Source of the DNA: Culex pipiens pallens
Lineage: Eukaryota > Arthropoda > Insecta > Diptera > Culicidae
Length of the DNA stretch: 64,000 nt
Direction: 5' to 3'
NCBI RefSeq assembly: GCF_016801865.2
Contig: NC_068937.1
Span: forward strand, 128,812,117-128,876,116
The number at the start of each line of letters is the position of its first letter. Position 1 is the first letter of the stretch. The translations under genes and the position numbers were made by a program. This document shows, in pieces, positions 11,019 through 23,068 of this stretch. The notes under the pieces were generated by a model. The model saw nothing but the letters and a program-made list of their open reading frames with translations. It had not been told where the DNA came from and ran no database searches.

Positions 11019-12253
11019 TGATGAACGGCCTGTGCTTGAAGTTCTTGAAGCTTCTGAAAATAAAAAGATTGAAAAATAAGTATTATTAAAATGAAACTGG
11101 ATTGAAATTCACCAAAATTCAATAATCTGTCGATTAACTCGTTTTTCAAAGTATTTGGTTATCCCAACTTAGAGAAATTTCAACGTTTTAAAAAAAATCT
11201 TAGTGGGTATATAAAAAAAATGAAAATCAGCTTTAACATTTTTGGGTTTCAAGTCATTTTAGCGCAAAATTAATTATCTCATTAAAATTCATAAAAAAAA
11301 TCCCATAGTTTCAGAGGAATTTGATGAAACCTTTCAATACCAAAATAATACCAAAATGTGGCATCCTGACTTAGAAAATTTTCCACAGTTTCAAGTTATT
11401 TCTTTAGGGGGTATATCAAAAATGTTTGAAATCAAGTTTGAAATTTCCGGTTTTCAATGAAAGCATTCGCTTTGAGACATCATTTTAGCGCAAAATTAAT
11501 TATTTTGTCAAAATTGGTCAAAATTTTCCCATAGTTTCAGAGGAATTTGATGAAACACTTTAATACCAAAATAATACCAAAATGTGCCATCATGACTTAG
11601 AAAATTTTTCAGAATTTCAAGTAATTTCTTTAGGGGGTATATCAAAAATGCTTAAAATCAAGTTTATAATTTCCGGTTTTCAATGAAGGCATTTGCTTTG
11701 ATACATCATTTTAGCGCAAAATTAATTATTTTGTCAAAATTAGTCAAAATTTTCCAATAGTTTCAGAGGAATTTGATAAAATACTGTACTGCCCCTGATC
11801 GCATAAATGTCCCATATGCATTTTCATCGATTTCAAGTTATTGATGCAGTTTTGTTCTAAATCGTGTGCTCTTTCAAAAGAGCCTATAACATCCAGTACT
11901 TTGTTCTAGAAATCAGGATAAAATCCAGTTTTTTCGCGAAAACTTAACACGTAGCCTTATGTATGGGACAAACTTCAAATGCGTTTTTCTCAGCTTGCTG
12001 TTTTTGCATATGGGACATTTATGCGAACATGGGCAGTGTAATACCAAAAGAATACCAAAATGTGGTGTTCGACCATTGACAAATGCTGCAATTATGCAAT
12101 ATCAAAACAATACCTTAAATTGGTATGATACCACATTTTGCTCTTGCATAATCCTTAAGAAAAATTTTAAAGGGTCCAGGAATACCAAAATTTGGTATTG
12201 ATACCAGAGAAAGGTATTATTACGCATTTCCCTTGTTATTTACCCATGCTCGG
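10457..12253. repeat. Composite TIR region (CCGAGCAGGGGTAAATAAC ends) with TACCAAAATTTGG motifs
   Basis: CCGAGCAGGGGTAAATAAC at the left is mirrored by GTTATTTACCCATGCTCGG at the right. Inside are an inverted repeat (about 10487-10570 against 10780-10890), a roughly 195-bp tandem segment (about 11300-11780, beginning ATAGTTTCAGAGGAATTTG) and a nested ACTGCCC MITE (11788-12037). A unique island at about 10900-11100 carries the first coding exon of gene B. That exon was therefore either captured by the element or bracketed by separate insertions. Confidence 0.55.
11788..12037. mobile_element. 250-bp ACTGCCC MITE, copy 2
   Basis: It has the same length and ends as the copy at 1449-1698. It interrupts the TACCAAAAT-rich repeats, so it inserted after them. 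Confidence 0.75.
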
Positions 12254-12328
12254 GATTGCTCGTTCCAAACCAAAATGAACACCGTCAGCGAATTTTCACT
12301 TTCTTTTATTTGATTTGGGTACCGGCGC

Positions 12329-12789
12329 ACGCGTTATTACACGTTCAACGCGTTGCAACCGGTGTCAACTCGTGTCGTGAAGAATCATAGCGGGATTTGT
12401 GCTACTGATTAGGGACCCATAAAGGGAAATGAAATGTTCTGGGAGAAATTTCAAAAACCCAAAGTCATTCAAATTTAAGGTTTTGAAATGTTTCATCGAT
12501 AAGTTTTCTCATGTCTCTTTTTCGCCAAACGTCAGCCATTAAATTTGTGCGATGAAATGTTTCCACGAAATCCACTGAGAGTAACATTTCGCTTCACCAT
12601 ACAGGCTCTCTACTACTGATTCCTTCAAATGATGCGCAAATCACATTACAACGCGTTGAAACGCGTTTTTGGTTTGGGAAAAAAGTGATTAATTAAGCGA
12701 TTAACGACTTCCTTGGAAAATTTCGAACGCATTCTAGTTCAGTTAGTAGTTACTCATGATGGCATGGATGAAACGCGTTCACAACCAGA
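12329..12789 (+). promoter_or_regulatory. Cluster of ACGCGT/ACCGGT boxes between gene B and p53-1
   Basis: Boxes are seen at 12329-12336 (ACGCGTTA), 12346-12364 (CAACGCGTTGCAACCGGTG), 12650-12670 (two ACGCGTT in tandem) and 12771-12779 (AACGCGTTC, within the first p53-1 codons). This is the densest group of the motif in the window and lies between two divergent genes. Use as a shared promoter element is inferred. Confidence 0.45.
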
Positions 12790-13915
12790 AAGTGACAACA
12801 CGGAAAAATCTAATGCTAGAGTAAGTCATAATAATTGCCTACTTCACAATACCGAAAATAATCTTCAAATACTTACAGGATTCTCTTGAACTGTCGCAGA
12901 GACCAATATGTATTTTAATGATAACGCCAACAGCAATAGGCAAAAACGAAACATCTAATGTTAGTTATGAAAAATGTTTAAAAGACCAAATTTAAGTTTT
13001 TACCAATTTTAGGAAGTTGAAATCGGTACGGAAAATGACGATGACGACCTCTCGAACATAAACCCAGCAAAGCTAGAAGAACAGCCATCACTGGAAGAAA
13101 TAATTAATTCGTTTCATGATTTCAAAGTGACATTAGAAAAGTCCGGATCGAATGATTTTCACGTATTTTCACAGAAACTGAACCGAATATTCACCAGCAC
13201 GGACAAGTCCCTGACCTTCAACATGGCGATGAACCCTCACACGCCCCTCCTCGTCCGAATTATGCTGGTCTGTTCGAACCAAATCTTTCAACCTCTATCC
13301 CGATGCTCGTACCACATCAGAGGGGACAACACGACGTTTCGGGACCACGTGGTCACGCACAGGGATTCCGCGGCCAGATACGTCGGCACGGCAAACAGAA
13401 TCTACCAGCGGGAACGGTTGGCGATTCTCGTTCCGATAGAGGAAATCGGCCAGAAGAGCATTTCCCTGGAGTTTAAGTGTTTGAGTTCGTGTTACAAAAT
13501 CAGGAAAATAGCGACGGCACTGGTGTTTACACTGGAAGACGAAAATTCCAATAGCGTTTTGGGTCGGCAAATTTTCAACGTCCACGTGTCGAAAAACTAC
13601 ATACGGGACATGGAGGTGGCAGAGAGAAACGGTCCACATAAGCGTAATTTGTCGAAATTATTTCAAGATGAAGCTGCTGGACCGTCGACCGGGAGAGACG
13701 CTTTAATTGACTTGAGCGAATTGAAGCTTTTGCTGCCACCAGAGATGGCAGGTGAATTTTTGGAAGTGAACCGGCAATTTTTCAAGGCCAAGTTGTACAG
13801 TGCTCAGGATGATGCTATAAAAAATAGTCTAAAACTGTGTTTGGAAAAGGTTGATAAGGTAATGTGCAATTTTAGTAATAAAAGAAAATTGAAGGATAAC
13901 ACTGACGTGATTTGA
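12764..13915 (+). CDS. p53: p53-1: p53 family transcription factor paralog
   Basis: Exons are 12764-12820, 12879-12959 (donor GTTAGT) and 13013-13915, giving about 346 residues. The p53 DNA-binding domain spans about 83-247. The zinc ligands are present: C144-x2-H147 in RCSYH and C202-x3-C206 in KCLSSC. So are the FTLED and LGRQIF strands and RD of the last helix (equivalent to human R280-D281). The human R273 position is H. The C-terminal oligomerization region, about 278-329, has the LKLLLP strand and two helices. The N-terminus is short and acidic (ENDDDD) with no clear FxxLW-like motif. The frame can read through to 13915. Alternatively, a donor at 13859 (AAG|GTAATG) and acceptor at 13996 would end the protein at 14008, next to an AATAAA. 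Exon 2 is the least certain part. Confidence 0.85.
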
Positions 13916-14003
13916 AGGGAGTACGGATGTGAGTAAAAAAACCAAATTCTAAAAAAAATCATAATACAACAAAACAGCACATAGAATGTATTTCAGCCGA
14001 TCA

Positions 14004-14009
14004 AATAAA
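14004..14009 (+). terminator. Polyadenylation signal for p53-1
   Basis: AATAAA lies 89 bases after the read-through stop and overlaps the end of the alternative spliced last exon. Confidence 0.4.
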
Positions 14010-14102
14010 GCATGATCATTAATGATTACAAATGTTTTTTTTTCCCGTGAGCAAAAAAACGTGTACTGAGCAGTTCTCTCAGATTTCGGTCATTCGATTT
14101 TT

Positions 14103-15915
14103 TTTTTGTATTTTTTAATCCGACTGAAACTTTTTTGGTGCCTTTGGTATGCCCAAAGAAGCCATTTTGCATCATTAGTTTGTCCATATAATTTTCCATA
14201 CAAATTTGGCAGCTGTCCATACAAAAATGATATAAGAAAATTCAAAAATCTGTATCTTTTGAAGGAATTTTTTGATCGATTTGGTGTCTTCGGCAAAGTT
14301 GTAGGTATGGATATGGACTACACTGAAAAAATATGATACACGGTAAATTTTTTTTTTGGTGTTTTTTATTTAACTTTTTGTCACTAAAACTTGATTTGCA
14401 AAAAACACTATTTTTATTTTTTTCATTTTTTGATATGTTTTAGAGGACATCAAATGCCAACTTTTCAGAAATTTCCAGGTTGTGCAAAAAATCTTTGACT
14501 GAGTTATGAATTTTTTAATCAATACTGATTTAAAAAAAAAATCGAAATATTGGTCGCAAAAATTTTTCAACTTCATTTTTCGATGTAAAATCAAATTTGC
14601 AATCAAAAAGTACTTTAGTGAAATTTTTATAAAGTGCACCGTTTTCAAGTTAAATCCATTTTTAAGTGACTTTTTTGAAAATAGTCGCAGTTTTTCATTT
14701 TTTTAAATTAGTGCACATGTTTGCCCACTTTTGAAAAGCTGAGAAAATTCTCTATATTTTGCTTTTTGAACTTTGTTGATACGACCCTTAGTTGCTGAGA
14801 TATTGCCATGCAAAGGTTTAAAAACATGAAAATTGATGATTACCAAGTCTCACACAAACAACCCACCATTTTCTAACTTCGATATCTCAGCAACTAATGG
14901 TTCGATTTACAATGTCAAAATATGAAACATTTGTGAAATTTTTCGATCTTTTCGATTTTTTTTTTAAATCAAGACTAACATTTTAAAAGGGTGTAATATT
15001 GAATATTTGGCCCTTTTGAAATGTTAGTCTTGATTTAAAATTTTAAAATATTGTTTTCGAAAAGATCGGAAAATTTCACGAATGTTTCATATTTTAACAT
15101 TGTAAATCGAACCATTAGTTGCTGAGATATCGAAGTTAGAAAATGGTGGGTTGTTTGTGTGAGACTTAGAAAACATCAATTTTCCTGTTTTTAAACCTTT
15201 GCATGGCAATATCTCAGCAACTAATGGTCGTATCAACAAAGTCCGATGAAGCAAAATATAGAGAATTTTCTCAGCTTTTCAAAAATATTTTTTCAAAAGT
15301 GGGCAAACATGTGCACTAATTTAAAAAAATGAAAAACTGCGACTATTTTCAAAAAAGTTAACTAAAAATGGCTTTAACTTGAAAACGGTGCACTTTATCA
15401 AAATTTCACTTCAGTACATTTTGATTGCAAATTTGATTTTACATCGAAAAATGAAGTTGAAAAATTTTTGCGACCAATATTTCGATTTTTTGAAAAAATC
15501 AGTATTGATTAAAAAATTCATAACTCGGTCAAAGATTTTTTGCACAACCTGGAAATTTCTGAAAAGTTGGCATTTGATGTCCACTAAAACATATCAAAAA
15601 ATGAAAAAAATAAAAATAGTGTTTTTTTGCAAATCAAGTTTTAGTGACAAAAAGTTAAATAAAAAATCACCAAAAAAAATTTTACCGTGTATCATATTTT
15701 TTCAGTGTAGTCCATATCCATACCTACAACTTTGCCGAAGACACCAAATCGATCAAAAAATTCCTTCAAAAGATACAGATTTTTGAATTTTCTTATATCA
15801 TTTTTGTATGGACAGCTGCCAAATTTGTATGGAAAATTATATGGACAAACTAATGATGCAAAATGACTTCTTTGGGCATACCGAAAGCACCAATAAGTTT
15901 CAGCCGGATTAAAAA
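14103..15915. repeat. Large foldback element, arms about 0.9 kb
   Basis: The left arm (about 14103-14990) is repeated in inverse orientation at about 15000-15915, with only scattered mismatches and a centre near 14995. For example, TGATATAAGAAAATTC at 14228 has its complement at about 15790. No protein is encoded. A transcript across it would form a very long hairpin. It lies just 3' of p53-1. Confidence 0.9.
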
Positions 15916-16014
15916 ATACAAAAATTAAAATTAAAGAAAAAAGACCGATTCCGTAGAGAACTGCTCTACTGTCTTTATTGTAAATCTTTCACTAGAGCCA
16001 GTCCAGATTTTAGG

Positions 16015-16435
16015 GCGAAGATGGCGTTACCACGCAGTGGTACCAACATTACAAACAAAGTGTGCCATTGCATGACAGCCACACTATTTTTCAAATGTTG
16101 GTACCACTGCGCGATTTTAATATTTCGGGCGTCACCATTCGTAACGCCATTTTCGCTTATAAATCTGGGTACATTGCCGTTGGAGACAAACACTACCGAA
16201 CTATTGCGCGTACAGTTAAACCTCGCATAGTGCGCAGGCGTTACGCTTTGTATTTCTACGATAACTCTAAAACAACATAATATTTTTGCAATCTTTTTTA
16301 AGCTAATTGTAGATTGGAACAAGACGAACAACTTGCTTCAAAAAGATTGCAAAAAAATCATGTAGTTTTAGAGTAATCGAAGAAATACAAAGCGTAACGC
16401 CTGCGCACTATGCGAGGTTTAACTGTATGTTTTTA
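16015..16435. repeat. Foldback element with two nested inverted repeats
   Basis: Positions 16201-16300 (with GCGCAGGCGTTACGCTTTG) are inverted at about 16344-16430. The segment 16021-16170 has its own inverted ends (ATGGCGTTACC.../...GTAACGCCAT). No gene is seen. Confidence 0.6.
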
Positions 16436-16602
16436 TAACACTAAAAGGACAGAAAATCACTGACAACAATTTCCACGGCACATTCTGAAATGCCGCGCGG
16501 CGTGTACCTTTGAAAGAAACGGACAATACAATTTCTCGGTTACTTTTTTTTGGAGCTGCGTATTGGTCAAAAAGCGGTAGCGGTAGTTGGATCGGTAATT
16601 TT

Positions 16603-16848
16603 CAATACACGCAGAAAAATAAGGCATATTTGAATCAACAAAACGTTTTGTTGATTTGAAAAACATTATTTTGGTTGAATCAACGCTAAACGTCAAAGCA
16701 GCTTTTTCGAAACAACAAAAGACTTTTATGGAATTGAGAAAATCAAGGTTTGTTTCAACGCAAAATCGGCGTTGATTATATTCAACAAAAATTTTGTTGA
16801 TTCAAACCTCGTACAGGCTGATTCTACAAAACATTTTTCTGCGTGTAG
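16603..16848. mobile_element. MITE with TACACGCAGAAAAAT ends
   Basis: Terminal inverted repeats of 15 bases lie at 16603 and at about 16847. Internal sequence (AACGTCAAAGCAGCTTTTTC) recurs in a partial copy at about 56955-57095 in the Nup98-96 intron. Confidence 0.7.
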
Positions 16849-17919
16849 GCAGGTAATTTCTAATACATCAATGGATAACTTTATTGAAAATGCAGTACAG
16901 TAGTTGTTCGGTAACTGGGCGTTGTTTAAATGGGCTCTCGATAACTGGGCCGTAGCTTAGTTAAAAAGCAGACAAACGAAAAAAAAACCAAAACAAACCG
17001 AAATGACCGAGGGGTTAATAGATTCCAAAAGCCTGTTCAATAAAGAAGAAAAAACTTTTATTTAGTTTCAAATCACAATTAAAGAAATATGAAAATTAAG
17101 CATTGTAAATAAATTTGAGTAACTTTTTATATTTATTCAGAAAAATATTTTGCATCGGTGGTCCCCTCGTTATTTTTCGTTCAGCCCAGTTAGCGAGCAG
17201 CATTCGTTGACTGGGCTACGTTCTCAGCCCAGTTACCGATCAAGTACTGTATTTGAAAGGTAAAGGAATAGGTAGGTAAAGGAATCAAAGAAATTCGTTT
17301 CCAAGCAACTCTCTACTGTTGATGTATCCGAAAATCTTGTTTAAATATTAGCAAACTGCAAAAGTGACAAGAATAGGCCGAAAAGCTTAGTGTGACGAAA
17401 ATGGGTATATTTTTTCTATGATAAACTCTATGTTTTCAAACTTAACCAACGGAGTGCCAACTAAAAAGTGTCAAACCACTAGAGGTGTAATGAGCTTCTA
17501 TCGAGAAATTAAAAGCAACAGAATTTGCGGAGGTACAACGTGAAGTTAAACTTTCTGAAGTAACTTCACAGCAACCGGACAGAAAGTTTAACTGCATGTT
17601 GATAAATTGCAAGGTTCGATACAGAGGTTTTATGTGAAACAAAATTCACATGGCAGCCCTGCCATAAAACGCTTGAGTAGGCAATAAAAAAAGAAAATAT
17701 AAGTAAACGATAATAAGTGAAGCTTTTGGTGGAGGAAAATCGGACTTTTTTGTATGATTATCTAAAAACATGTTGATCAAACCACCCTTTGGTTGTAGCT
17801 CTAAATTGAAAATACTTGCATTGTCCAAGTTATATGATCAGCTGATTTTTTCGTAAGGTAAGGTCACGTGCAGTCGGAAGGCAACTTCAGGACTAATCTC
17901 TTCTGAGAACGAACTCAAA
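16849..17919. other. Intergenic stretch, nothing recognised
   Basis: Moderately AT-rich sequence with no supported gene. Short ORFs lack any family signature. Confidence 0.35.
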
Positions 17920-18784
17920 TAGAGGTGGGCAAAAAAAGAGCGAGCCGCTCAAAAAGCCGGAGCGAACGAACCATAGCTCACAAAAAAAGAACCGCGGTTC
18001 TTTTTTAAACCCCGGTCTTTTGAAAGAACCGTTCCAATATGGAATGATTTTTAAACTTGTTTTAAATATAATTTATTGAATTTCCAACAAATTACAGTGT
18101 AAAATTTGGTTTTGAGAATTGAAAATTTAATTTTAAATATATCAATGCTAACCAAACATTAATCCCTACATTGTCCATTTGTGTACTTTTTCAAATACTT
18201 TAGGATAAAAAATGGCAGGTTAAAAAGGGCTATTTCCCAACCTTTTTAGAGCTGAATCTTAAGATTTCATTAGGGTGTCTATAGCAACTTTCTCATCAAT
18301 ATATATTGAAAGACTTTCAATTGCATTGATGCCCATATTTAATATTTTTAATATTTTTTAAAAACATTTTTTCAGTTTCATACTTTTTTTCTGAAATTCC
18401 AAAAGTAAATTATTTTCTAAACAAAATGAAAAAACTTTTCAATTTACAACTGATCGTTCATTAAAGTATTAGCCGAATACAATTTGAGCTTTGAAAGTTT
18501 CTTAACATGCAAAATATTACTAAAAATCAACTTATTAAAAAAATATTACTTAAATCAACTTTTTTTTCAAGGGCATGTTCTTGTTTTTAGTTTTTTTTTT
18601 GAAGCAATTTATATAATTCCAACGTGAAAAAGCTTTAAAAATCACACCATTCTTAGAATATAACCTTTTCATCCATATTTTGAAAAAAAAAAAAGAGCGA
18701 AAAAGCCGTTCAAAAGAGCGGCTCTTTTTGATGAGCGAACGAAAATGAGCGGCTCTTAAAAAAGATCGGTTTTGCCCACCTCTA
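17920..18784. mobile_element. hAT-type non-autonomous DNA element, 865 bp
   Basis: The ends are TAGAGGTGGGCAAAA and TTTTGCCCACCTCTA. AACTCAAA is duplicated on both sides (17912-17919 and 18785-18792), and an 8-bp duplication is the hAT hallmark. It has subterminal GAGCGGCTC-type repeats and no transposase. Confidence 0.85.
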
Positions 18785-18792
18785 AACTCAAA

Positions 18793-19342
18793 CGTGTTAC
18801 CAATGTGGTAATGGCATTTGATCAGTTTTTCTTTTTTTTTTCATTTCTTATGGTGGTCTTTCTACCACTCGAATTCGGTAGTCCATTATTAATACAACAC
18901 TCGAATGACTCGATAAATAATATTTTAGTATTAGAGAATGCAAATATATAACACCCAAAAGTTTGAGGTTGGTGTCATAATTAATAGAGTTATTCTTTAC
19001 AGGACGGCTGAATAAAATCTGAGGAAAAATGAAAACCACGGCAACTACAGCAAAAAACTGGCTACAAGACGTTAAGTGTTTGATTGCTAATCAAAGATTA
19101 TCGATATATTTCAATAACAAGAGTAATCTAAATTCTTTCTATGGCGCGATCATAGCAAAATAAGTTTTTTTTTGTTTCAGAAACTCTGTTGAAATTAATC
19201 TACTCCAAAACAAAACGAAGCTGGATTGAAAAAAATAATATATTTTGTTACAAAGAAAATATCAATTACCTTTGATTGTGACAAGATAACATATAGGATT
19301 AGAGAGCTTTAAGCTTTAAACTAGCATTAACCTTAAGGTAAA
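18793..19342. other. Upstream region of p53-2
   Basis: A MITE fragment (CTACCACTCGAATTCGG, about 18858-18885) is followed by AT-rich sequence. Unlike the regions near the other p53 genes, it has no ACGCGT box. Confidence 0.4.
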
Positions 19343-20519
19343 ATGGCTGAACAGGAAAGATCACCATTGTTAACGCAACAGGACCCAATGCTCGCCAGTT
19401 CCTCGTCTAAAGAGGTACGTAATTTACATACAACAGTGTAGGTACTTCAAAATTAAGATCTCCTCTCTTTTTAGGACCAGTCCCTGGAAGCGTCGCATGA
19501 GAACGTACACTTGCTCGAATCCGAGACAGCTTTATTGCTGGAAGAGTTTTCTGAGAAATCTGTTAAATTTAAGGTAAAATTAGATATAACCGGTAAAGGT
19601 GACTCCTATGAAATTTCAGACGCACTAAACCGAATATACACGAGTACGGATCGATCGATAACGTTTGACATAGTTTATAAGCCTGAGCATGGTTCCAATC
19701 CAAGAGTAAGAATCATGCTTGTCGGGTCGAATCTTTTACACCATCCGTTGGCGCGTTGCTCTTACCATCGCAAAGGAGACAACACGACGTTCAAAGATCA
19801 CGTGGTTCGTCACAAGGATGCCTCAGCAGAATACGTCGGAACGGCCACCGGAATGCTCTACCCGGAACGTCTGGCCATTCTTGTTCCGCTAGATCAGTCC
19901 GGTCTGAAAAGCATTTCCTTAGATTTCGTGTGTCTCAACTCATGCCACAAAATTCGCAAGCTCAAACTAGCTCTGGTGTTCACCTTGGAAGATCAGGACG
20001 ACAAAAAAAACGTAGGCCGCCAAATATTTCATCTACAAGTTTCGAAAAATTTCAAACGAGACATGGAAGTGGCCGAAAAAGGTCCACCTTTGAAACGTCC
20101 TGCGACTGAACTGCCAGACGATACCGCATCTCCGAACAAGCAATCGCATCGAGAGCAATCAACCTCACCTCAACCTTCGTCGTCCAGGATTCCAGCAGGA
20201 CGTAGCACGGAAGAGCGGCCAGATTCCATCGCGATGAATTTAAATTTGCCACACAGTGCTGCGCAAGAGTTTCTGCAATACTCTAGGCAATTTTTCGAAG
20301 CAAAATTATATCGAGCAAACGAGCAAGAAAAACACGAACTCCTTCCCTGTCTGGACAAAATCTGTAAGGTTTTAGGTACGTTATGTGAGAACATTGAAAT
20401 GAAACCAATATCCACTTTTTTTTCTTTTTTTTTTTTTTTTGCACCAATCAATTAATTTTTGTTCTATTTTAGATGCCCTTCCAGATTTGAAATCGGAGGG
20501 AAAAAAGGATGAGCACTAA
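19343..20519 (+). CDS. p53: p53-2: p53 family transcription factor paralog with short N-terminus
   Basis: Exons are 19343-19414, 19475-20375 and 20473-20519, with donors GTACGT/GTACGT and acceptors TTTTTAG/TATTTTAG. The protein is 339 residues. The DNA-binding domain is about 50-225, with zinc ligands C119-x2-H122 (RCSYH) and C177-x3-C181 (VCLNSC) and the FTLED strand. A Ser/Pro-rich linker follows, then the oligomerization region, about 275-325, with MNLNLP and a second helix containing LLPCLDKI. The last intron falls nine residues after that cysteine in phase 1, exactly as in p53-3 and gene D. The N-terminus of about 50 residues (MAEQE...) lacks the long acidic region of p53-3, so this is naturally a short, deltaN-like form. 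Retrotransposon sequence starts 11 bases after the stop. Confidence 0.9.
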
Positions 20520-20530
20520 AATGTAACAGA

Positions 20531-21332
20531 CCTCAGGGCCCGAGGAACACCACCACAAATCCTGATGAGTTGAGTTTTTCTTCAGTTACACGCAAAACGG
20601 ACATTAGATATAAATGCCTAATTTTTAGGTATAATCGAACCTGACTGCAATAAGGTATTTATTTACTAATAGTGTTTTAGTACGAGAGTTCCTATATTTT
20701 AGGTATAATTGTAGAACCAAAATACCTTAATTTTAGGTATTTTCTGGAAAAGTGAGGGAACCAAAATTACTAATATTTAGGTGTAATCCAAGATGGCGGA
20801 CCATGATTATTCCTTATTTATAGGTATAAATACTTAAATTTGAGGTATTTTCTGGACAAGTGAGGGATCCAAAATTACTATAGTGTAACTCGCCTTCACA
20901 CAAATCCGTCGTTCCTGGTTTTCACCGAAACAGGGTTGCCAGGTTTCCAGATAAATCTGGGATTTTTAAAGTGTCAGCCAGAATAAAGCTTCAGTGCTAG
21001 ATATTGGCAGATTTTGTCGATTTTGTACAACTTTTTGATTAAAATGAAATATTTTAATTGAAAATCAAAAGTATTAGAATGTGTTTTCTTAAATAAAAAG
21101 TATATTCTACCTTTTTTAGGCCTTAAAAACAGTTAAATCATCTGAATTCTACAAACTTTTAAATTTATTTATATCATCCCCCATCTACACCATTGAGATT
21201 TGTTAGACTTTCGTCTGCCAGTTTTTTCTAGATTTTTGATCGTTACTTTGCCAGATTTTCCAAATTTTGACCTGGTAACCCTGCACCGGAAGCAGAGCAG
21301 CTTGTCACCGAGTTTCGGCAGAGGACAAAAAC
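20531..21332 (+). mobile_element. Broken non-LTR retrotransposon remnants, copy 3, with a nested MITE
   Basis: Fragments matching copy 1 occur at about 20531-20567 (CTCAGGGCCCGAGGAA-type), 20884-20935 (TAACTCGCCTTC) and 21283-21332 (CACCGGAAGC). They are separated by a TAGGTATAAT-rich MITE (about 20585-20883) and another insertion. They form the immediate 3' flank of p53-2. Confidence 0.7.
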
Positions 21333-21822
21333 AAAGGCCAAATTGCGCTTTCAGAATGCTTGTTAAATTTCCGTCGAAGCTGCTTTAAACTAGTTTTCGT
21401 TGAACACCAATGTGCTGCTAAGCCATCATTAGGTGCTCAATGGAATTAAATGCTGTACCCCTGGTTCAGATCTGAGAAAAAAATGTAAATCTTTTTAAAG
21501 AATAAAAATATACTGAAAAAAGTTTGAATTTTTGTACAACAAAATGTTTTTTTTTTGCTACGCTAGGGTTACATTAGATTATATTAGAAATATAAGGCCG
21601 AAATCATAAGAAAATACTTTTTCAAAACCTTTTTGTTATTAAGTTATGGAATATATTTTTGGATGACGTCTACAATTTTTTTCTCGATATAATTCGTGGT
21701 TAAATAAACAAGAACTTATGATAATAAAACATTTATTTTTCAAATGTTAATTTTATCGGACTCGAGTAAATTAGAAGTGGCATTTACCATATAATAGAAA
21801 TATGACTATAAATACTAACACC
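21333..21822. other. Intergenic stretch, nothing recognised
   Basis: AT-rich sequence without a supported gene or repeat boundary. Confidence 0.35.
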
Positions 21823-23068
21823 CAGAGCCGTATTTTGGGTCCACGGCACCCTTGGCGAAGCATCAATTTTGCGCCCCTCCCAAATTTACAAGCATTTTGA
21901 TAAATTGATGTTAATTTTCAATGATTGCTTCAATGAGTTTTGATTTTAAAATTTCTATTGGAGACTTTAATATGGTTAAATTTAGAAACACAGTTTTTTT
22001 TTGTTTTTAAACTGAAAATTTATTGTAGGAATTAAGTTGGCTGAATGTTTTCTCAGATTTCATAAAATCTATAATGATAGCAGGGTTTTGTTTTTTAAAT
22101 TTATTTTTCAGATAAATTCACAGAATTGAATGCTCAATCATGATAATTTTTTCCATAACTTGTTGGCAAATTTGATATTTTCTAAGCCCTGCATAATTTG
22201 ATCTGATCTAGTATTAATTTGAATGTATAAGCCAAGAACTTTCCCGGATTTATAAAATAATAATCAAATCAATTAAAGATAATTGAAAATTCAGCGCAAT
22301 TCATGATGAAACTTATTTTAATGATAATGGTAAGAGCGAACACCTTGTTTGCTCTGAAAAACATTTTTTTCTTGAAAAAATAATGTTGGTCTTATTGGTG
22401 AAAATTTACAACAGTTTTCCTATTTCAAAACTCTAGTATTTTGAAAAAGCGTAGGCAAATTTCAATGCCCAAATTGCTTATAAAAGGGGAACTAACTAGT
22501 GATGAAAATATTTCAAAGGCTTTTTTTAACTCGAGGATGTCAAAATTTCAAAAGAATTCCTATTTCAAAGAAGCTCAAAATATGACCATATTTTTTCACA
22601 ATTTGGCTGATTGTGATTCACAGCCAAATTAACATGAAAATAACATATAGTTGGACAAATTTTTGGTCTGGAGGGTATTACTTAGAATTTATTATAAAAC
22701 GATCGAAACTTTAATTCTGTAATTATTTTGAGAAGCTCTTCTAGAACTCCTTGAACTTTCTGCTACTTGAGCGCCCCTTCTTTGATGAAAAAACATAAAT
22801 TTAGCATTAAGTATGAATTTTCAAAAACACTTCGGTAAAAATATTCAAAAAATTGATTTTGGCACCCCTAATTTTTTTTTTAATTTTAAATTAAATTATC
22901 TAGTTATTTGTAGTTCTACTTTATAATTTGGCGCCCTTTCTGTTTCAAATACCTAATGAGGATGTTATAACTGACATGAAAATTTTGTACAACCATCGAT
23001 TTCGGCGCCCCCCAAGGGCTGGCGCCCTTGGCGGTCGCCAACTGCGCCAACCCCTAGGTACGGCGCTG
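21823..23068. mobile_element. TIR DNA element with CAGAGCCGTA/TACGGCGCTG ends
   Basis: The ends are imperfect inverted repeats that include GGCGCC/CCCTTGGCG-type subterminal blocks. AACACC flanks both sides, possibly a decayed 8-bp duplication (six of eight positions agree), which fits a hAT-like element. No transposase ORF survives. Confidence 0.55.
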
